Part shown: piece after piece, positions 25,234 through 33,277 of the stretch
How the letters are laid out: each line of letters starts with the position of its first letter
Numbering within the stretch: the first letter of the stretch is position 1
Source: Microvirga sp052114605
Lineage (GTDB): Bacteria; Pseudomonadota; Alphaproteobacteria; Rhizobiales; Beijerinckiaceae
Assembly: GCF_052114605.1 (NCBI RefSeq)
Contig: NZ_JBFRFB010000004.1
Location: 1-64,000 of the forward strand
DNA length: 64,000 nucleotides
Reading direction: 5' to 3'
Made by a program: the position numbers and the translations under genes
Notes under the pieces: model-generated
The model's database searches: none
The model's input: the letters and a program-made list of their open reading frames with translations, nothing else
What the model was told of the DNA's origin: nothing

Positions 25234-26178
25234 TTATTCGGCTTGAGCCGAGCGGCGCTTGCGGGCGTATTCCATCAGCTCCTCGTCCAATATCTCAGGC
25301 AGCTTGATCTCCGTGGTCACCAGCAGATCTCCATGCCCTGTCTTGGTCGGCAGCCCCTTGCCGCGCAGGCGGAAGGTGCGGCCGGAATCGGTCTTGGCCG
25401 GGATGTTCATGTTGACCGCGCCGGTGAGCGTGGGGATGCGCACCGAGCCGCCGAGGACAGCCTCCTCGATCTGAATCGGCAGGCGCACCCGCAGGTTCGA
25501 GCCCTCGGGCGTGAAGCGCTCATGTGGCGCTAGCTTGATGGTCAGCAGCACATCGCCCGGCTCGACGCCTGGAGCGCCCTGCCCCAGCCCGCGCAGGCGG
25601 ATCACCTGTCCATCCGTCACACCCTTCGGGATCACCACATCGACCTCGCGCCCGGTGGACAGGCGAAGGCGCTTCTTCGCCTCCTCGGCGACCTCTTCGA
25701 GAGTCACGGTCAAGGTCGCGGAGACGTCCTCGCCCTTCTTCGGGCGGGCGCGGCCCTGGCGCATGCCATCAGTGCCAGCCGAGCGGAACGCCTCTCCGAA
25801 GAGCGAGGAGAAGATGTCCTCGCCCGCGTCGGCGGAGAAGCCCCGCGCATTACGGCGCCCTCCGAAGGGGTTGCCGCCACCGAAACCTGCGAAATCCTCC
25901 GCGCGGGCACCGCCCCGGCTACCGCCTGTGAAACCTTCGAAGCCCTGGAAGCGCGGCTTGCCCTCAGCGTCGATCTCGCCCCGGTCGAACTGGCCGCGCT
26001 TGTCCGCGTCGCCCAGGATCTCATAGGCCGAGTTCACCTCTGCGAACTTGTCCTTGGCCTTCGGGTCGTTCTGGTTGCTGTCGGGATGGTGTGCCTTGGC
26101 GAGCTTGCGAAACGCCTTCTTGATCTCCGCTTCGCTCGCGGAGCGGGCTACGCCTAGAACGTCGTAAGGGTTGCGCAT
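25234..26178 (-). CDS. DnaJ-like co-chaperone without zinc finger (CbpA type)
   Basis: 314 residues. J domain at 1-65, MRNPYDVLGVARSASEAEIK, with the HPD motif in AHHPDSNQN. A Gly/Phe-rich linker (FEGFTGGSRGG, FGGGNPFGG) follows, then the C-terminal client-binding domains (VVIPKGVTDGQVIRLRGLGQ, LPIQIEEAVLGG). The four CxxCxGxG zinc repeats of DnaJ are absent, as in CbpA. Start set at 26178; an ATG four codons upstream (26190) is equally possible. Assists DnaK in the cytosol. It lies between a lipoprotein gene and fabI on the same strand. Confidence 0.9.
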   Translation of the reverse strand: MRNPYDVLGVARSASEAEIKKAFRKLAKAHHPDSNQNDPKAKDKFAEVNSAYEILGDADKRGQFDRGEIDAEGKPRFQGFEGFTGGSRGGARAEDFAGFGGGNPFGGRRNARGFSADAGEDIFSSLFGEAFRSAGTDGMRQGRARPKKGEDVSATLTVTLEEVAEEAKKRLRLSTGREVDVVIPKGVTDGQVIRLRGLGQGAPGVEPGDVLLTIKLAPHERFTPEGSNLRVRLPIQIEEAVLGGSVRIPTLTGAVNMNIPAKTDSGRTFRLRGKGLPTKTGHGDLLVTTEIKLPEILDEELMEYARKRRSAQAE

Positions 26179-26273
26179 CGTGGAATCCATGAACCGTCGG
26201 ATTGGGGCTGAAGATGCCCCACGGAGTTGACGATCATATGGGCAAAGTGTTGCGCCTTTGCAACGCCTGCTGG

Positions 26274-26789
26274 CTAGGTCTTGGAAGAAACCTTGACCGG
26301 CTTGATATCGGCCTTCTTGGAATCTTCCTTGGCCGGCTTCACGTCCTTGATCGCCCATTCATCGCCCGAAAGACGGCAGGCCGTGCCCTGGAGCGAAGCT
26401 TGGTTTGCCCCGTTGAGATGAGCCGTGAAGGCGCGGCAGATCTCGTCGTTCTTCACGAAAGGCCCTCCGGTCGGCGTGAAGGTGCCCTTCATGTTCGTGT
26501 CCGGATTGTCCCAGGACACCTGGGTGCCGGGGCCCTGCGGATCGAGAGCGACGGCGAGAGCGGCTTTGGCGCGGCGCCAGTCTTCCTCGTTCAGGTCGGG
26601 AGACAGGGGCGCGGCGACTGTGGAAACGACGGAGCCGGTCGCCTTGGGCTCGTCCTCATCCAAACCGGCCACGCCGAAGGAAAAACTGCACGCGCCGGCA
26701 GTCATGGCGATCATGCCGACCGCCAGGATTTTGATGGCTTCGCTCAGGAATGCATCTGATCTATAACGGCGCGTATTGGTCCACGGCAC
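26274..26789 (-). CDS. RT0821/Lpp0805 family surface lipoprotein
   Basis: 171 residues. Hydrophobic signal ILAVGMIAMTAGACSF with a lipobox Cys near position 34, so the true start may be somewhat downstream of 26789. The C-terminal half WDNPDTNMKGTFTPTGG, CRAFTAHLNG and GTACRLSGDEWAI matches the alphaproteobacterial outer-membrane surface-antigen family. Probably lipid-anchored in the envelope; role unknown. Lys-rich tail. Divergent from pdxH with a 45-bp gap. Confidence 0.75.
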   Translation of the reverse strand: MPWTNTRRYRSDAFLSEAIKILAVGMIAMTAGACSFSFGVAGLDEDEPKATGSVVSTVAAPLSPDLNEEDWRRAKAALAVALDPQGPGTQVSWDNPDTNMKGTFTPTGGPFVKNDEICRAFTAHLNGANQASLQGTACRLSGDEWAIKDVKPAKEDSKKADIKPVKVSSKT

Positions 26790-26834
26790 GCGTCGGGTCC
26801 CCCTGAACGAAAAGTCACACTGCGAGATAAAACA

Positions 26835-27443
26835 TTGAACCCGTTAACAACCGGTGACTTCACGGAAACGGAAGAGCCCTTCACCCTTTTCGCCTCGTGG
26901 CTGAAGGAGGCGGAAGCCTCGGAGCCGAACGACCCCAACGCCATGGCGCTCGCCACGGTGGACGAGGACGGACTTCCGAATGTCCGCATGGTGCTGCTGA
27001 AGGGCTTCGACGAAAACGGCTTCGTTTTCTACACGAACACCGAGTCCAACAAGGGCCGCGAGCTGCTGGGCCAGAAGAAGGCCGCCCTCGTGCTCCATTG
27101 GAAAAGCCTGCGCCGGCAGATCCGCGCGCGGGGACCCGTGACCATCGTGAGCGATGCCGAGGCGGACGCCTATTTCCAGAGCCGCCCGCGCGACAGCCGC
27201 ATCGGCGCCTGGGCAAGCCAGCAATCGCGCCCGCTGGAAAGCCGCTTCGCGCTGGAAAAGGCGGTCGCCGTCAACACCGCGAAATACGCCATCGGCGAGG
27301 TGCCGCGCCCGCCCCATTGGACGGGCTTCCGCATCGCGCCCATGTCCATCGAATTCTGGCAGGACAAGCCTTTCCGCCTCCACGACCGCGTGGTCTTCAA
27401 CCGCGAGGGCAACGGCTGGCGGAAGGTGCGGCTTTATCCGTGA
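26835..27443 (+). CDS. pdxH: pyridoxamine 5'-phosphate oxidase PdxH
   Basis: 202 residues. FMN enzyme that oxidises pyridoxine or pyridoxamine phosphate to PLP. The start is a TTG at 26835. Signatures: EPFTLFASWLKEAEASEPNDPNAM, TVDEDGLPNVRMVLLKGFD, FYTNTESNKGRELL, WKSLRRQIRARG, SRIGAWASQQSRPL, and the C-terminal RLHDRVVFNREGNGWRKVRLYP with the PdxH signature. Followed by an SDR gene on the same strand after 62 bp. Confidence 0.95.
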   Translation: MNPLTTGDFTETEEPFTLFASWLKEAEASEPNDPNAMALATVDEDGLPNVRMVLLKGFDENGFVFYTNTESNKGRELLGQKKAALVLHWKSLRRQIRARGPVTIVSDAEADAYFQSRPRDSRIGAWASQQSRPLESRFALEKAVAVNTAKYAIGEVPRPPHWTGFRIAPMSIEFWQDKPFRLHDRVVFNREGNGWRKVRLYP

Positions 27444-27505
27444 GCCCATGGACCCGGCCTTCGTCTCAGGCTAAGGGTCCGCTCCCTCTTACAGAGATTG
27501 AACTC

Positions 27506-28261
27506 ATGTCCTCCTCCGCCAATAACTCCCGCCGCGTCATGCTGCTGACCGGAGCCAGCAGGGGGATCGGACACGCCACGGTCAAGCGGTTTTCCGCCGC
27601 CGGATGGCGGGTGATCACCTGCTCGCGCCACGGTTTCCCCGAGAACTGCCCGTGGGAGATGGGGCCGGAGGATCACCTTCAGGTGGATCTCACCGATGCA
27701 GCCGACACGCTGCGCGCCATCGAGGTCGTGAAGGAACGGCTCACAGTCGAGGGCGGATGCCTTCATGCCCTCGTGAACAATGCGGGCATCTCGCCCAAGG
27801 GCGAAGGCGGCTCGCGGCTCGATGCACTTCATACCACCCACGAGGATTGGCTGCGGGTGTTCCAGGTGAACTTCTTCGCCTCGATCATGCTCGCTCGCGG
27901 CCTCAAGGACGAGTTGACCCGCGCCAAGGGATCGGTGGTGAACGTCACCTCCATCGCGGGCGGCCGGGTGCATCCCTTCGCGGGTGCTGCCTATTCCACG
28001 TCGAAAGCGGCGCTCGCGGCGCTTACCCGTGAGATGGCCGCCGATTTCGGCCCCCTTGGCGTTCGCGTGAACGCGATCTCGCCCGGCGAAATCGACACTT
28101 CCATCCTGTCGCCCGGCACCGAGAAGATTGTCGAGCAGCTCCCCATGCGCCGCCTCGGCACGCCGGACGAGGTCGCCAAGGCGATCTATTTCCTCTGCAC
28201 CGATGCCAGCTCCTATGTGAGCGGCGCTGAGCTTCACATCAACGGCGGCCAGCACGTTTAA
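27506..28261 (+). CDS. SDR family oxidoreductase
   Basis: 251 residues, classical short-chain dehydrogenase. TGASRGIGHATVKRF is the nucleotide-binding glycine motif, LVNNAGISPKG follows, and the catalytic Ser-Tyr-Lys set is SIAGG with YSTSKAALAAL; VNAISPGEID closes the cofactor site. The start ATG at 27506 has no clean ribosome site but gives a standard N-terminus. Substrate unknown; the position behind pdxH is common in relatives. Confidence 0.85.
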   Translation: MSSSANNSRRVMLLTGASRGIGHATVKRFSAAGWRVITCSRHGFPENCPWEMGPEDHLQVDLTDAADTLRAIEVVKERLTVEGGCLHALVNNAGISPKGEGGSRLDALHTTHEDWLRVFQVNFFASIMLARGLKDELTRAKGSVVNVTSIAGGRVHPFAGAAYSTSKAALAALTREMAADFGPLGVRVNAISPGEIDTSILSPGTEKIVEQLPMRRLGTPDEVAKAIYFLCTDASSYVSGAELHINGGQHV

Positions 28262-28271
28262 CGGGTGATCC

Positions 28272-28706
28272 ATGCCCTTCGCGTTCCCAACATTTCATGT
28301 GCGGGCTCTTCTTCAATCCTTCCTGTCAATTTCGGTAATCTGCACCGCGTCGGGAGCGGCCGGTCAGGAGAACACTGACAAGAATTCATTCGCCGATGCC
28401 GACACGCCTCCCTCCTATCAGGCCCGGTGCCATGAGATCCGTGAACTGACGAAGGATCGGGAGACCGGGGCCAACCGCATCGATTTCAGCGCCTTAGGCC
28501 CGCTCGCCCTTGTTCATTTCGACGGCACCCTCGCCTATCTCGGCTTGTGCGGCGATGGTTCTAACCCGAAGGTTCTATGCATTACTTACAACACCAATGA
28601 CATGAAGGTCGGCGAGGAGGTCGTGGTAACCGGCGGTTATAGCCGGCCTAATCCCGATTTCATCGTTCTCGATCCATGCCTTGCCCATCGGCTGGGCTCA
28701 CCATGA
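28272..28706 (+). CDS. secreted hypothetical protein, 144 aa
   Basis: N-terminal hydrophobic segment LLQSFLSISVICTASGAAGQ reads as a cleavable signal. The mature protein has paired cysteines (ARCHEIREL, LGLCGDG, VLCITYN, LDPCLAHRLG), suggesting disulfides in the periplasm, and VGEEVVVTGGYSRPNPDFIVLDPCL. No family recognised. Its stop overlaps the ATG of the NUDIX gene (ATGA), so the two are translationally coupled. Confidence 0.7.
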   Translation: MPFAFPTFHVRALLQSFLSISVICTASGAAGQENTDKNSFADADTPPSYQARCHEIRELTKDRETGANRIDFSALGPLALVHFDGTLAYLGLCGDGSNPKVLCITYNTNDMKVGEEVVVTGGYSRPNPDFIVLDPCLAHRLGSP

Positions 28707-29152
28707 CGAGCGAACGCTTCTATCCCTCCCGCCCCGTCCTCGCTGCCTCCGTGGCGGTGATCCGCGATGGCCGCATTCTGCTGGCGGCCCGAGGCAAGCC
28801 ACCGAGCGAAGGGCTTTACTCGCTCCCTGGCGGCATGGTGGAGACGGGAGAGCTCCTGGGCGAGGCAGCCTTGCGGGAACTTCGCGAGGAGGTCGGAGTT
28901 GAGGCCAAGCTTATCGGCCTGATCGCCCCTGTCGAGTTCATTGAAAGGGATGAGAAGGGCGATATAAAGCACCATGTCGTGATCGCCGCCCATGCCGCCC
29001 GCTGGGTGTCCGGCGAGCCCCAGACAGGACCGGAAGCAAAGGACATCCGTTGGGTTACGCAACGCGACATCGTCGACCTGCCCATGACAGAGGGCCTTGC
29101 CGTAATCCTGAAACAGGCCTTCAGGCTTGCTCGCGAGGACGCACCCGCATGA
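28703..29152 (+). CDS. NUDIX hydrolase
   Basis: 149 residues. A full Nudix box, GGMVETGELLGEAALRELRE followed by EVGVE (pattern G-x5-E-x7-REU-xEE-xGU), lies near residues 43-67. The N-terminus ASVAVIRDGRILLAARGKPP is typical of ADP-ribose or nucleoside-diphosphate-linked pyrophosphatases. Cytosolic; substrate unknown. Coupled by 4-base ATGA overlaps to both neighbours, a compact three-gene unit. Confidence 0.9.
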   Translation: MTSERFYPSRPVLAASVAVIRDGRILLAARGKPPSEGLYSLPGGMVETGELLGEAALRELREEVGVEAKLIGLIAPVEFIERDEKGDIKHHVVIAAHAARWVSGEPQTGPEAKDIRWVTQRDIVDLPMTEGLAVILKQAFRLAREDAPA

Positions 29153-29730
29153 GGCTTTCGCGTCTCCTCATCGCCGGTCTCGCGGTACTTGTTTCGACGA
29201 TCCAGCCGGCTTCGGCCCAGGGCTTCTTCGAGCGCCTCTTCGGACCGCCGCGCCAGCCGAACGCGCCGCAGCAGCCCTATCCACAACCACAACCACAACC
29301 GCAATACAGGCCTCAACCTCAGTATCGCCCGCAGCCGCAGCAGCGGCGTCCGCAGCAATCGGCCCCGCAGCAGCAGGCTCCCAGCCAGCAGCAACAGGCC
29401 GAGCCCGCGCCCGTGGTCGAACCGCCGCCAGCGCCCTACGAGAAGGAACTCTTGCGGCTTGCCGAGATCATGGGTTCGCTCGCGATGCTGCGCCCTCTCT
29501 GCACCGCGCCCGACGCCAAGGAATGGAGCCGGCGCATGCAGATCCTGCTGGATACGGAAGGCACGACACCCGGCCGCAAGGAGCGCCTTGCCGGTTCCTA
29601 TAACAAGGGCTACCAGGCCTATGCCCTCACCTACCGGGTGTGCACACCTGCGGCGCAGGAGGCCTCCACCCGTTTCCTCCAGGAAGGCGAGCAGCTCGCC
29701 CGCAACATCACCGGGCGCTACGGCGGCTAG
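29149..29730 (+). CDS. TIGR02301 family secreted protein
   Basis: 193 residues. Signal peptide MRLSRLLIAGLAVLVSTIQP ending ASAQ, then a low-complexity Pro/Gln stretch (about residues 35-80, with repeated PQP and QYRPQP units). A conserved C-terminal helical domain follows: ELLRLAEIMGSLAMLRPLC, EWSRRMQILLDTEG, ERLAGSYNKGYQAYA. This matches an alphaproteobacterial family of unknown function; two cysteines may pair. The Pro/Gln tract probably spans or binds peptidoglycan. A GTGGAYCCGR-type palindrome begins 3 bp after the stop. Confidence 0.85.
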   Translation: MRLSRLLIAGLAVLVSTIQPASAQGFFERLFGPPRQPNAPQQPYPQPQPQPQYRPQPQYRPQPQQRRPQQSAPQQQAPSQQQQAEPAPVVEPPPAPYEKELLRLAEIMGSLAMLRPLCTAPDAKEWSRRMQILLDTEGTTPGRKERLAGSYNKGYQAYALTYRVCTPAAQEASTRFLQEGEQLARNITGRYGG

Positions 29731-29732
29731 AG

Positions 29733-29774
29733 TATTTTTCGGCAAAGTGGATCCGATTTGCCGTCAAAAAATGC
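29733..29774. repeat. interspersed palindrome, core GTGGATCCGA, copy 3
   Basis: TATTTTTCGGCAAA, core GTGGATCCGA, then TTTGCCG and AAAAAATGC. The layout and arm sequence match copy 2 at 20188-20230. It lies in the 235-bp gene-free gap after the TIGR02301 gene and could also act on its mRNA 3' end. Confidence 0.75.
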
Positions 29775-29965
29775 GGCACACCATCTCAAGGCCCACTCTC
29801 GGGAATGTGGCAAAAACGACGCACTCCCCTTATTATCCACATTTTTCGGCCCATTACCCCTCGCATTAACCTCGTTGCAAGGTGATGCTGGCCTCGGGGC
29901 GGCGCGATGTTTAAGTTCGAATCAACCGAACCCGCGCGTCGCCCCTTTATAAAGGGGCCTGGATC

Positions 29966-30229
29966 ATGAACGATAACGACGTCCCCCTCACCGAGCTGCC
30001 CGAACTCAGCGCCATCAAGCAGGCGGCCCTAAGCTATGTGACCGAGGCTTTCGCCGAGGCCGAGCTCGACGGCCTCGATGCCGACTGCATGGCCCAGGCC
30101 GCGCTCTTCGCCGCCTTCACGGAACTCGTCACCACCTACGGCGAGGACGCGGTGGCGGAATATGCCGCCACGCTCGCCGACAAGATCCGCAGCGGTGCGT
30201 TCTCAATGGCGGTTTCGCTGAAGCATTAG
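29966..30229 (+). CDS. conserved hypothetical protein, 87 aa
   Basis: Short acidic, Ala-rich, all-helical protein: IKQAALSYVTEAFAEAELDG, CMAQAALFAAFTELV, AEYAATLADKIRSG. The ATG has AAAGGGG 11 bases upstream. No signal peptide or membrane helix. Function unknown; small proteins of this composition are found in related methylobacteria. Confidence 0.65.
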   Translation: MNDNDVPLTELPELSAIKQAALSYVTEAFAEAELDGLDADCMAQAALFAAFTELVTTYGEDAVAEYAATLADKIRSGAFSMAVSLKH

Positions 30230-30264
30230 GCCAAGCACGAAATCCGACCCAATTCCCACCACAG

Positions 30265-30373
30265 CCTCATCCTGATGAGCGAGCTTGCTCGCGTCTCGAA
30301 GGACGAGGCGTCTCCAGTGCTCTCTGGATGATCCTTCGAGACGCAGCCTTACGGCTGCTCCTCAGGATGAGGG
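30265..30373. repeat. interspersed repeat B (CCTCATCCTGAGGA family), copy 1
   Basis: Ends CCTCATCCTGATGAG and CTCCTCAGGATGAGG are inverted; inner CGTCTCGAAGGA and TCCTTCGAGACG are also inverted. Shares layout and most of its sequence with copies at 30709, 54506 and 55754. It lies just upstream of, and may supply the 5' end to, the GIY-YIG gene. Confidence 0.8.
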
Positions 30374-30701
30374 CGGTGTTGGAGGCGCGAGAAGCATTAG
30401 CGGCTGCTGGTTCTATATCCTGCGGTGCACTGACGGCAGCTACTACACAGGTACGAGCCGGTCAGATGATCTGGAGACACGCCTGAGCCAGCACAATGCA
30501 GGTTTGTTCGGTGGCTACACAGCGAAACGCCTTCCCGTCACACTCGCATACTCTGTGCACTTCGATCGGATTACGGATGCCATCGCTTACGAACGGCAGG
30601 TCAAAGGCTGGTCGAGAGCCAAGAAGGAAGCGTTGATCAGAGGTGATTTCGAGTCGTTGCAGAGGCTCTCGAAGAGAAGCCCATCTACACAGTCTTCATA
30701 A
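30285..30701 (+). CDS. GIY-YIG nuclease superfamily protein with repeat-derived 5' end
   Basis: The recognisable domain starts near 30405 (CWFYILRCTDGSYYTGTS) and continues through QHNAGLFGGYTAKRLPVTLAYS and YERQVKGWSRAKKEALI, the usual single-domain GIY-YIG (UvrC-N-like/UPF0213) protein of about 95 residues. There is no ATG or GTG in frame near the domain. The only in-frame common start is a TTG at 30285, inside repeat B, which would add about 37 repeat-coded residues; an ATT at 30396 is another candidate. The insertion may have replaced the native start, so translation is uncertain and this could be a decaying gene. A second copy of the repeat follows the stop. Confidence 0.6.
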   Translation: MLASRRTRRLQCSLDDPSRRSLTAAPQDEGGVGGARSISGCWFYILRCTDGSYYTGTSRSDDLETRLSQHNAGLFGGYTAKRLPVTLAYSVHFDRITDAIAYERQVKGWSRAKKEALIRGDFESLQRLSKRSPSTQSS

Positions 30702-30708
30702 CCTCCAC

Positions 30709-30817
30709 CCTCATCCTGAGGAACCTGCGAAGCAGGTGTCTCGAAGGATCATCCAGAGAGCGCTGGAGACGCCTCGGCCTTCGAGATGGTCGACATGCGA
30801 CCTCCTCAGGATGAGGC
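30709..30817. repeat. interspersed repeat B, copy 2
   Basis: CCTCATCCTGAGGAAC ... GTCTCGAAGGATCATCCAGAG ... CTGGAGACGCCTCGGCCTTCGAGA ... CCTCCTCAGGATGAGG. It begins 8 bp after the GIY-YIG stop and is in the opposite internal order to copy 1, so the two copies bracket that gene. Confidence 0.8.
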
Positions 30818-30867
30818 TGTGGTGGTATTCTCAACGAGCGCGAGTAAGTGAATGAACTCTTACCATT

Positions 30868-32202
30868 TCACCCGCCGATCGTCTCTTCGAACCGCACCAC
30901 CTCACCCTTCGAAGGTGTTTCCAACCCGCCATCCCACATCACCACATTGCCGCGCACGATGGTGCCGATGGGCCAGCCGGTGACTCTTCTGCCGTCGAAG
31001 GGCGTCCACTGGGATTTCGATGCGATCCAGTTTTTGGTGATCGTCTCGGTGCGCTTCAGGTCGACAATGGTGAAGTCGGCATCGTAGCCCACGGCGATGC
31101 GGCCTTTGCGGGCGATGCCGAAAAGGCGCTTGGGGCCCGCGCTCGTCATGTCTACGAAACGCTCCAGCGTGAGCCTGCTGGCGTTCACGTGATCGAGCAT
31201 GATGGGAACGAGCGTCTGCACGCCAGTCATGCCGGACGGCGTGTTGGGATAGGCCTTCTCCTTTTCCTCGCGCGTATGCGGCGCGTGGTCGGAGCCGAGA
31301 ATGTCGGCGATGCCTTCATCAAGCCCTTGCCAGATCGCGGCGCGGTGATGTTCGTCGCGCACGGGCGGGTTCATCTGCACGAAGGTGCCCAGCCGCTCGT
31401 AATCTTCCGGCGCGACGAGGGTCAGATGGTTCGGCGTGACCTCGACGGAGACGAGATCCTTGTAGTCGCGCAGCAACGCCATCTCTTCCGCCGTCGTGAC
31501 GTGCAGCACGTGAATGCGCGCGCCGGTTTCACGCGAAATCCGCACGAGTCGCTGCGTACAGGCGAGCGCCACTTCCGCCGAGCGCCAGACGGGGTGGGAA
31601 TGCGGATCGTTCTCGACGCGCAAACCTTTCCGGTCGCGCAGCATCGCCTCGTCTTCCGAATGGAAGGCGGCGCGGCGGCGGGTGTTGCGGAGGATTTTGG
31701 CGATGCCCTCGTCGTCCTCGACCAGGAGCGAGCCGGTGGAGGAGCCCATGAAGACCTTGATGCCGGCAGCACCCGGCAGACGCTCCAGTTCGGCAACGTC
31801 CTTCGCGTTCTCGTGCGTGCCGCCGACCCAGAAGGCGAAGTCGCAATGCATGCGGAGATGGCCGCGCCGCACCTTGTCGGCGAGCGTCTCGGGCGTGGTG
31901 GTCTGCGGGTCGGTGTTGGGCATCTCGAACACCGCCGTGACGCCGCCCATGACGGCGGCGCGGGAGCCGGATTCCAGATCTTCCTTATGGTCGAGGCCGG
32001 GCTCGCGGAAATGGACCTGGGTGTCGATGACGCCGGGAAGGATATGCAGCCCGTGGCAATCGATCTCCCGCCCCGCGGAGGCCTGGGACAGGTCCCCGAT
32101 GGCGGCGATGGTGCCGCCCCTGATTCCGACATCGCGCTCGACGCGTCCATCGTGGTTTACGACGATACCGCCCTTGAGGATCGTGTCGAAGGTTTGGGGC
32201 AT
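30868..32202 (-). CDS. pyrC: dihydroorotase (class I)
   Basis: 444 residues, the class I length. Zinc amidohydrolase of pyrimidine synthesis. LPGVIDTQVHFREPGLDHKEDLESGSRAA carries the metal histidines and substrate arginine; MPNTDPQTTTPETLADK, HSEDEAML, HVLHVTTAEEMALL and GSDHAPHTREEKEKAYPNTPSG supply the other ligands and the dihydroorotase signature. The ATG at 32202 is preceded by AGGGATGAG. The only other reading would be an allantoinase or hydantoinase, but the context and motifs favour dihydroorotase. Divergent from ygfZ. Confidence 0.92.
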   Translation of the reverse strand: MPQTFDTILKGGIVVNHDGRVERDVGIRGGTIAAIGDLSQASAGREIDCHGLHILPGVIDTQVHFREPGLDHKEDLESGSRAAVMGGVTAVFEMPNTDPQTTTPETLADKVRRGHLRMHCDFAFWVGGTHENAKDVAELERLPGAAGIKVFMGSSTGSLLVEDDEGIAKILRNTRRRAAFHSEDEAMLRDRKGLRVENDPHSHPVWRSAEVALACTQRLVRISRETGARIHVLHVTTAEEMALLRDYKDLVSVEVTPNHLTLVAPEDYERLGTFVQMNPPVRDEHHRAAIWQGLDEGIADILGSDHAPHTREEKEKAYPNTPSGMTGVQTLVPIMLDHVNASRLTLERFVDMTSAGPKRLFGIARKGRIAVGYDADFTIVDLKRTETITKNWIASKSQWTPFDGRRVTGWPIGTIVRGNVVMWDGGLETPSKGEVVRFEETIGG

Positions 32203-32276
32203 GGCAATCTCATCCCTTGAGGCTGAAGCAAAGGGGGCATATGTCTCGCCTTGAAGCATTGCAACCGGAGCGGGAC

Positions 32277-33170
32277 ATGCCGTCAGTCCATTTAGCCGAC
32301 AGGGGCGTGGTAAGGGTTTCGGGCGAGGACGCCAAGACTTTTCTCGACAACCTGATCACCTGCGATCTCGGCCGTGTGTCACTGCACACAGCCCGGTTCG
32401 GCGCCCTGTTGACGCCCCAGGGCAAGATTCTGTTCGACTTCATCGTCTTCCAGGCCCCCGACGAGATCGGCGGCGGTTATTATCTCGATGTTTTGAAGGT
32501 CTTCGCACCCGATCTGGCCAAGCGGCTTGGCTTCTACAAGCTCCGCGCCAAGGTGACGGTCGAGGATATGTCGGATGCCATGGCCGTCGTGGCCGGCTGG
32601 GTCGATCCGAAACCCGACGACGAGGTCGGCCTGGTGTCGGAAGACCCTCGCCTGCCGGAGCTTGGCTGGCGTGCCATCATCGCCGCGCAGGACGCAGCGG
32701 AATTCGCGGGCGAAGAGGCTCAACATTACCACGTCCGTCGGATCGCGCTCGGCGTACCGGAGGGCGGACGGGATTTCCTGTTCGGCGATGCATTCCCTCA
32801 CGAAGCCCTCATGGACCAGCTGCATGGGGTCGATTTCGACAAGGGCTGCTATGTGGGCCAGGAAGTCGTCTCCCGCATGCAGCACCGGGGCACGGCCCGC
32901 ACGCGGATCGTGCCTGCCGTCTATGAAGGCGGCTTCGCGGCGGATGTAGGCGTGGAGGTGACGGCGGGAGACAAGGCGCTGGGCACCACCGGCACCGGCA
33001 TCAACGGGCGTGGCCTCATCATGATCCGCCTCGACCGCGCAACCGATGCCCTGGCGGCGGGCCATGTCATTCGGGCCGGGGGCATTCCCGTGACCCTCGA
33101 AAAGCCCTCCTGGATCGGCTTTCCTTTCCCTGGGGAAGTTGCTACCGGAACCGAGGCGGGGCATGGCTGA
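32277..33170 (+). CDS. ygfZ: folate-binding YgfZ/GcvT-like protein
   Basis: 297 residues. KGCYVGQEVVSRMQHRGTART is the YgfZ/IBA57 hallmark, containing the conserved cysteine. GRVSLHTARFGALLTPQGKILFDFIV and the N-terminal MPSVHLADRGVVRVSGEDAKTF fit the folate-binding fold. These proteins help mature certain [4Fe-4S] enzymes. The ATG at 32277 has GGAG seven bases upstream; in-frame ATGs at 32241 and earlier are less well supported. Divergent from dihydroorotase. Confidence 0.9.
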   Translation: MPSVHLADRGVVRVSGEDAKTFLDNLITCDLGRVSLHTARFGALLTPQGKILFDFIVFQAPDEIGGGYYLDVLKVFAPDLAKRLGFYKLRAKVTVEDMSDAMAVVAGWVDPKPDDEVGLVSEDPRLPELGWRAIIAAQDAAEFAGEEAQHYHVRRIALGVPEGGRDFLFGDAFPHEALMDQLHGVDFDKGCYVGQEVVSRMQHRGTARTRIVPAVYEGGFAADVGVEVTAGDKALGTTGTGINGRGLIMIRLDRATDALAAGHVIRAGGIPVTLEKPSWIGFPFPGEVATGTEAGHG

Positions 33171-33277
33171 CGGACTCCATTTCCAGGAACTTCAATCGCC
33201 GTTGTGCGTTGACTCTAATCGGGCCGTCGATGCGCAAAAATGAAGGTGCGGGGTGGGCCGGCCAAGGGGTTTATTGA

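Noticed and set aside
29270..29400. CRISPR-like or tandem DNA repeat
   Set aside because: The repetition is of short Pro/Gln codons inside the TIGR02301 gene, with no regular spacer structure.
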